Part shown: positions 25,232 through 28,538 of the stretch, in pieces
How positions within the stretch are numbered: position 1 is the first letter of the stretch
How the letters are laid out: every line of letters begins with the position of its first letter
Source of the DNA: a virus
Virus record (IMG/VR): IMGVR_UViG_3300042288_000478
Location: 1 to 28,538 of that record
Reading direction: 5' to 3' (one strand)
DNA: 28,538 nt
The notes under the pieces: generated by a model
Told to the model about the DNA's origin: nothing
Seen by the model: only the letters and a program-made list of their open reading frames with translations
Databases searched by the model: none
Made by a program: the position numbers and the translations under genes

Positions 25232-25548
25232 GAAGCACCTACGCTAAACGGATTGTTGAAGAACTTGGGTTCTATCGTAATACGCGTCTTGGTGAACTTG
25301 ATAGGGTTCTTAACAGGTTCTTTCGGTACTGGCTCCCAACTGGCAAAGGTATAGAACCGTTCCGTTACGCGATTAAGCCTCTCTGATCGTTTCTTGATGT
25401 ATCCATCATGAAGCAGTGCTCGAATAACGTACTTGGTTGTCGGAATACCAAGCCTGGTTTGTAGTTGAATCTCCTTGAATGTGGCTTCAGTCTTTCGCTT
25501 GGAAAGATACTTAAGCACCTTCATGTGGGATTCTGTCAGTTTTGTCAT
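25228..25548 (-). CDS. Winged-helix-like DNA-binding protein
   Basis: A 106-residue protein. The ATG at 25548 is preferred: it overlaps the upstream stop (ATGA) and has GGGAGG 8 bases ahead, while an in-frame start at 25578 would only add residues inside the upstream gene. Residues about 5-55 (SHMKVLKYLSKRKTEATFKE, then QLQTRLGIPTTKYVIRALLHDGYIKK) show the helix, helix, recognition helix and wing of a winged-helix domain. The rest is basic and Pro-rich. It may regulate the operon or help DNA replication. No effector domain is seen. Confidence 0.6.
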   Translation of the reverse strand: MTKLTESHMKVLKYLSKRKTEATFKEIQLQTRLGIPTTKYVIRALLHDGYIKKRSERLNRVTERFYTFASWEPVPKEPVKNPIKFTKTRITIEPKFFNNPFSVGAS

Positions 25549-25754
25549 GCCATGTCCTCCCGCAATGCAGCGTCCCATACCTTGTCATTAGCGCCTTTAA
25601 TGACTTCTGTGGTGGTGAATCGATGCAAGCAAGCGACACAGCGTCGCCTGCGTGTCACCCAAGAGTTCGCGGGTTTCTTACCACCATACCTGCGAGTCTC
25701 TAGGATGATCGTATCGTTGTGCTCACCACGTTCGGCGCACTTAGGACATAACAT
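25545..25754 (-). CDS. NrdR-type zinc-ribbon protein without ATP-cone
   Basis: A 69-residue protein whose start overlaps the upstream stop (TGATG). Four cysteines, Cys3-x2-Cys6 and Cys39-x2-Cys42, form a zinc ribbon. The second half, RRRRCVACLHRFTTTEVI, closely matches the N-terminal ribbon of the ribonucleotide-reductase repressor NrdR (RRR-x-C-x-x-C-x-x-RFTT). The ATP-cone that follows in NrdR is absent. A stand-alone ribbon can bind DNA or protein. Whether it targets host nrd promoters is unknown. Confidence 0.65.
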   Translation of the reverse strand: MLCPKCAERGEHNDTIILETRRYGGKKPANSWVTRRRRCVACLHRFTTTEVIKGANDKVWDAALREDMA

Positions 25755-26014
25755 CAGAACGGAACACTGTCATCGTCTTGATAGCTCACCTCACGGCCTT
25801 GCTTTGCAGGCTGACCTGGTACGAAGTTATTGACCCTGATCGAGATCAGATCGCCATAAGCACTACGCTTTGTCCATGCTGACAGTTTGATCACATCACC
25901 AGGCTTGTAAGCCTGATCGCAGGTGAAACTGCCTGACCAGTCTGGCGCTTTGTCAGACTTCTTCTCTTTAACGGTGAAAAGTACGCCACTGCCTTGCTGT
26001 TGTTCGTAAGCCAT
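25754..26014 (-). CDS. Small single-stranded-DNA-binding-like protein
   Basis: An 86-residue protein beginning at an ATG that overlaps the upstream stop (TAATG) with GAGGAAA upstream. The body (LFTVKEKKSDKAPDWSGSFT, then PGDVIKLSAWTKRSAYGDLISIRV) is beta-rich, as in a small OB fold. The C-terminus is DDDSVPF, nearly the DDDIPF tip with which bacterial SSB recruits partner proteins. It sits beside the annealing protein and exonuclease, so coating ssDNA during recombination fits. The OB-fold assignment is inferred from pattern and tip only. Confidence 0.6.
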   Translation of the reverse strand: MAYEQQQGSGVLFTVKEKKSDKAPDWSGSFTCDQAYKPGDVIKLSAWTKRSAYGDLISIRVNNFVPGQPAKQGREVSYQDDDSVPF

Positions 26015-26208
26015 TATTTCCTCACTAGTTGATATTCGGCAAAGGATTTGCCATTACGGTTAATTGTGTGTGTCACGATGGTGTGACCTTGCTTTCTTAG
26101 TTCTTCGACTCTGGCTGCAAGTCTTGTTGAACCAATCTCTGCATAGGCTTGCAGTTGCGTGAGCGTTCCTTGTTGCAAACGCTCAAGCACTGCCTGCGTC
26201 TGCGTCAA
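26014..26208 (-). CDS. Small helix-turn-helix protein
   Basis: A 64-residue protein. No in-frame ATG is available near the N-terminus, so the start is the TTG at 26208, which overlaps the upstream stop (TTGA) with GGAGGAAGAGG ahead. The sequence QAVLERLQQGTLTQLQAYAE followed by IGSTRLAARVEELRKQGHTI is a compact HTH with a recognition helix (RLAARVEELRKQG), as in the phage HTH_39-type family. It is a possible regulator or replication accessory of the operon. Confidence 0.65.
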   Translation of the reverse strand: MTQTQAVLERLQQGTLTQLQAYAEIGSTRLAARVEELRKQGHTIVTHTINRNGKSFAEYQLVRK

Positions 26209-27053
26209 TCGAACACTACCTCTTCCTCCGCCTCCAGAGTCACTACCTTTTTTGCGACAAAACCCTCGACCGCATGATCGTGACAGCGCTTCTTGAATGC
26301 AATGGCTGCAACCCCGCCAAAGTTATCGATGGTTTCGTGGTTGACCCGAAAGAGTGACGCCAATTTGGCGTTCTTCTCCTCGGTTGTCATCTTCTTGCTG
26401 TCAGCGATCTTGCCGATCAAACCAAAGAAGTTATCCTGCCACTGCATTTCATCCTGGTGAGAGCTGTAAACCTTGCTCTTATCGCCTTCAGGGACTAATA
26501 CCTTGTACTTACCTTCAATGACCTCAGCAAGCGGCTGCAGAGCCTGTACAGGCGGCATATCAACCTTCTGATATTGATTAGTCGGGATAGTGTCGAGTTC
26601 AGTTTCATCAAGCATCCCCAGTCCACAATGAGCAAGTACAGTCCTGCGTATGGCTTTGGTTGTAGCCTTCATCAAAGCATTGGCTAGCTTTTCACCAGAA
26701 AGACCTGAGATGTCAACTGCTCCCTGATTTTCAGAGCTTCGTCCATCTTTGCCAGTGCATCGGACAGATACAAGATACACATTCTCAACTCGCTCCCTGT
26801 TAGTGATCGCAGTGGACAGTCCATGCAGATTGCTGAGTTGCTGTGTGGCCCCAGCATTCGCATACAAGACCTTCTTTCCTGACAAGACAAGAAGATCGAA
26901 CGGCTTCGCTGAAGGATCGAGGCCGACTTGCTGGCATCGGTAGTTGTAGTATCCGGTGAGTTGCTCTTCCTTGAGTCCACTCAAATCTCCTCTAAGCACA
27001 ATGGAATCGATGATCGATTGATCAAGTTTTGTTGGATCGACTAGATTGCTCAT
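26205..27053 (-). CDS. Probable single-strand annealing protein (RecT/Redbeta-like)
   Basis: A 282-residue protein. The centre (YYNYRCQQVGLDPSAKPFDLL, then GKKVLYANAGATQQLSNLHG and ALMKATTKAIRRTVLAHCGLGMLDETE, about 35-153) follows the outline of RecT/Redbeta-type annealases: a helix with a xxGLDPxxK motif, a beta hairpin, and a KAxxKAxRR helix ending in a Gly-rich turn. The acidic C-terminus (EAEEEVVFD) may contact partners. It lies directly after a lambda-type exonuclease gene (ATGA overlap), the classic exonuclease plus annealase pair. The sequence is divergent, so the family call is moderate. It would anneal 3' tails to complementary strands. Confidence 0.6.
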   Translation of the reverse strand: MSNLVDPTKLDQSIIDSIVLRGDLSGLKEEQLTGYYNYRCQQVGLDPSAKPFDLLVLSGKKVLYANAGATQQLSNLHGLSTAITNRERVENVYLVSVRCTGKDGRSSENQGAVDISGLSGEKLANALMKATTKAIRRTVLAHCGLGMLDETELDTIPTNQYQKVDMPPVQALQPLAEVIEGKYKVLVPEGDKSKVYSSHQDEMQWQDNFFGLIGKIADSKKMTTEEKNAKLASLFRVNHETIDNFGGVAAIAFKKRCHDHAVEGFVAKKVVTLEAEEEVVFD

Positions 27054-27940
27054 TTGACTAAAAACCTCCGTGAGCCAGGTTGTTCAATAACGTAACGCTC
27101 ATAAACTTCGGGCATCTCTGCTTGCAATAGCTTTGGATCAAAACGCTTAGAACCCTTAGCACTGTTCCATGTTGCAAGCACCTTGCCGTCAAAGGTGATG
27201 AGTGAGCCTGCTTCTTTCATCTGCCCTTGAATAAAGCCTTGTAGCTTCTCTTCAGCCTCCTCGAACTGCTTGATCTGCGTCTTGATCGCTTTCAGTTGCT
27301 GGCAGGCTTGTTCTAGTTGAGCATTAGCTAGAACCCCAGCCGATGTGGATACGGGGAAGAGTTTCCTCGCTGCATCCACCGTAGTCGCGCTTGGAGGCTG
27401 CTTGGCCTGTATTGAGCCCCATAGCTCAGCTTCCAGTTGTATGAGCGCGTCTTTTTCAGCGTCTGATACTTCTTTGTTGATGAGTACCAGTTCTTGTCCC
27501 CCAAAGAGAATCGCAAGTACGATACGCTGTACCCGATGTACCGTAGCTTCATGAACACATTGCGCTGAGTCGGCCGCAGGCATAAGTGCAGTGTCTGCAT
27601 CATATTGATTCCTCTTCGATTGGTTGTAGTTCTTCACCTCGACCAGTGTCGTTCCATCAGCAGAGATGAAGTCAAAGTGGCTAGCCATCCAGGTATGCTC
27701 AGGGTGATACAACTCATAATCCGCTTCTTTGAGTTCCATCTGCAAGCGAGCACTAGCTTCTCTGCCAATGACATCCTGCAGCTTCAGCCCCCATTGCACT
27801 GCTTCTATGTGGCTAATGTCTTCCCGCTCTGTCTGGCCTATCTTTTCCAGGTAAACATCAGCAGCACGGCCATCAACAATCTTGCGAGCGTCGGTGGCCC
27901 AGATAGCCTTCCTACGTGACTCAGTGTCAAAGCTAGTCAT
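27050..27940 (-). CDS. YqaJ/lambda-type exonuclease
   Basis: A 296-residue 5'-3' dsDNA exonuclease candidate of the PD-(D/E)XK fold. Residues 47-66 (AVQWGLKLQDVIGREASARL) are the family helix with catalytic Glu61. ASHFDFISADGTTLVEVKNY supplies Asp90 and the Glu101-x-Lys103 pair. QCVHEATVHRVQRIVLAILF (about 127-146) is the typical His/Gln helix after the active site. A coiled coil (about 210-245) and a C-terminal domain follow. Length is close to lambda Exo (226 aa) plus an extension. GGAGG precedes the ATG, which overlaps the upstream stop. Its product tails would feed the downstream annealase. Confidence 0.75.
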   Translation of the reverse strand: MTSFDTESRRKAIWATDARKIVDGRAADVYLEKIGQTEREDISHIEAVQWGLKLQDVIGREASARLQMELKEADYELYHPEHTWMASHFDFISADGTTLVEVKNYNQSKRNQYDADTALMPAADSAQCVHEATVHRVQRIVLAILFGGQELVLINKEVSDAEKDALIQLEAELWGSIQAKQPPSATTVDAARKLFPVSTSAGVLANAQLEQACQQLKAIKTQIKQFEEAEEKLQGFIQGQMKEAGSLITFDGKVLATWNSAKGSKRFDPKLLQAEMPEVYERYVIEQPGSRRFLVK

Positions 27941-28185
27941 GCTGCCTCCTCATCAAAGCAAGTGCTAATGTCTTTGCGAGCATCACGGGTCTTAATGTGG
28001 TTGAGCATGTGCTTCAGTTCTTCAACTTCACCGATCAAGCGTTCAATGACCTTGACCTGATACTCAGACATAAAGTCCCAATCACTTGCAAGTACTCGAT
28101 GAATGTTGGCGCAACCTTCAATGATGTGAACGGTCTTAAGCCTGATGTCATACAGATCGGACTCGATTAACTTCAAATGTTTCAT
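27937..28185 (-). CDS. Small helical protein, first gene of the leftward operon
   Basis: An 82-residue protein. The ATG at 28185 has AAAGGGG 6 bases upstream and is preferred to the in-frame GTG at 28212. The product is almost entirely helical (KLIESDLYDIRLKTVHIIEG, then EYQVKVIERLIGEVEELKHM) with an acidic C-terminus ending in DEEAA. No domain was recognised. It is the promoter-proximal gene before the exonuclease and overlaps it (ATGA), so an early accessory or regulatory role is possible. Confidence 0.6.
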   Translation of the reverse strand: MKHLKLIESDLYDIRLKTVHIIEGCANIHRVLASDWDFMSEYQVKVIERLIGEVEELKHMLNHIKTRDARKDISTCFDEEAA

Positions 28186-28217
28186 GATTACCCCTTTGGT
28201 TAAGTACAACACTGGTG

Positions 28218-28223
28218 ATTATA
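28218..28223 (-). promoter_or_regulatory. -10 box of the leftward operon promoter
   Basis: On the minus strand these six bases read TATAAT, a perfect sigma-70 -10 hexamer, about 33 bases before the first leftward start codon. The region 17 bases upstream is A/T-rich (TATATA) and lacks a clear TTGACA, so the promoter may be weak at -35 or need an activator. Confidence 0.5.
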
Positions 28224-28225
28224 CA

Positions 28226-28301
28226 CACTAGGAACATATGTATATAGCTAGTAATCTACCGTTCGTCGGGTAACTTGCCAAACGATATAGTCACTAGGTA
28301 C
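28226..28301. promoter_or_regulatory. Direct repeat CACTAGGWAC at the divergent promoters (candidate operator)
   Basis: CACTAGGAAC occurs at 28226-28235 and CACTAGGTAC at 28292-28301, nine of ten bases identical. The first lies in the -10/-35 spacer of the leftward promoter. The second overlaps the -10 box of the rightward candidate. The palindrome ACATATGT (28234-28241) is adjacent to the first copy. A shared regulator is a plausible reading. Two short copies could also be chance. Confidence 0.35.
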
Positions 28302-28304
28302 TAT
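28275..28304 (+). promoter_or_regulatory. Candidate rightward sigma-70 promoter
   Basis: TTGCCA (28275-28280; five of six matches to the -35 consensus), an 18-base spacer and TACTAT (28299-28304; four of six) predict a start near 28311. That start falls 6 bases before the first arm of the structured RNA candidate. Confidence 0.35.
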
Positions 28305-28310
28305 TCGCCT

Positions 28311-28419
28311 GTTGTCGTCGAAGTCAACAATCTGAAGGCCACTTACTCATGCTTCTACCCTTGACTTACCCCCAAGGGACTTCGACTAGGAGCAGCAGTA
28401 AGTGGCTTTTGTGTTTTTG
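28311..28419 (+). ncRNA. Candidate structured small RNA or leader with pseudoknot and terminator
   Basis: Three complementary pairs are nested out of order. Arm A, GTCGAAGTC (28317-28325), pairs with GACTTCGAC (28378-28386). Arm B, GCCACTTACT (28338-28347), pairs with AGTAAGTGGC (28397-28406), extendable outward by G-T, A-T, A-T to 13 bp. Arm C, CCCTTG (28358-28363), pairs with CAAGGG (28373-28378). A and B together form a pseudoknot around C. B is followed by TTTTGTGTTTTT, as in an intrinsic terminator. With the promoter at 28275-28304 this gives a transcript of about 105 nt. It could instead be a regulatory leader of a gene beyond the window. No known RNA family was recognised. Confidence 0.4.
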
Positions 28420-28427
28420 ACACTGGA

Positions 28428-28500
28428 TTGCAGACCAAAGTTAGCTGCAAGCAAGTGGGACTCAGAACCCAGCCAAGAAGCGACAACTCGGCATGAGTTG
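28428..28500. repeat. Two short inverted repeats at the right edge
   Basis: TTGCAG (28428-28433) pairs with CTGCAA (28445-28450) across 11 bases, and CAACTC (28484-28489) pairs with GAGTTG (28495-28500) across 5 bases. Neither has a T-tract. They lie in the otherwise unassigned right-hand 120 bases, where one frame on each strand is open to the edge but neither gives a recognisable protein. Confidence 0.4.
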
Positions 28501-28538
28501 GGCGGGCTTACCAGCGTCAACGGCGACTCTTGCTTAAA

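Noticed and set aside
25465-25833. 122-residue plus-strand frame in the leftward operon
   Set aside because: It is antisense to the zinc-ribbon and winged-helix genes, which have motifs and coupled starts. This frame has none.
28311-28419. tRNA or tmRNA
   Set aside because: No acceptor stem with CCA-type end, T-loop or anticodon arm can be drawn. The arms form a pseudoknot and terminator instead.
28484-28503. Integron attC-like site (GTTGGGC at 28497-28503 next to an inverted repeat)
   Set aside because: No matching RYYYAAC core was found upstream at a suitable distance, and there is no cassette structure or integrase.

Overview
The window looks like about 28.5 kb of a short-tailed (podovirus-like) bacteriophage genome. 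Genes are packed stop-to-start. There is a capsid gene, a head-tail adaptor and a tail-nozzle candidate, but no tail-tube or tape-measure gene. A GH24 lysozyme with holin-type membrane proteins and a lambda-style recombination operon complete the picture. The host cannot be read from the sequence. The fibre and LamG module types are ones common in phages of freshwater Gram-negative bacteria, but that is an inference. No integrase, reverse transcriptase, CRISPR array, tRNA or insertion sequence was seen.

Rightward late region (1-24605). The 3' end of an upstream gene is followed by the major capsid protein (102-1103), three small virion candidates, an adaptor (2211-2852) and a nozzle (2855-4780) that carries extra beta-rich modules. 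An adhesion module follows (4780-11967): a repeat-built fibre, a second fibre, a three-LamG-domain protein, a Trp-rich protein, another fibre-like protein and a single-LamG protein. Next come four large coiled-coil or Ala/Gly/Gln-rich proteins (12310-21795), probably the internal virion (ejection) proteins. After these lie very small basic proteins, a possible small terminase, the lysis genes (holins and lysozyme, 22390-24201) and two more basic microproteins. Almost every junction is a TAATG, TGATG or ATGA overlap, or a gap of a few bases.

Leftward operon (28185 down to 24705). Nine genes lie on the minus strand, all overlapping their neighbours: a small unknown, a YqaJ/lambda-type exonuclease, a probable RecT/Redbeta-type annealing protein, an HTH protein, an SSB-like protein with an acidic DDDSVPF tip, an NrdR-type zinc ribbon, a winged-helix-like protein, a small unknown and a PD-(D/E)XK nuclease. 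Together they form a homologous-recombination and DNA-processing module. A hairpin at 24594-24612, with a U-tract only in the leftward sense, ends this operon where it meets the late genes.

Right-hand non-coding region (28186-28538). It holds a perfect TATAAT -10 box for the leftward operon and a candidate rightward promoter (TTGCCA, 18 nt, TACTAT). A 10-bp repeat, CACTAGGWAC, sits at both promoters. Immediately downstream of the rightward promoter is a roughly 105-nt segment whose nested complementary arms can form a pseudoknot, ending in a terminator-like stem and T-tract. This possible small RNA, or structured leader, is the most unusual object in the window.
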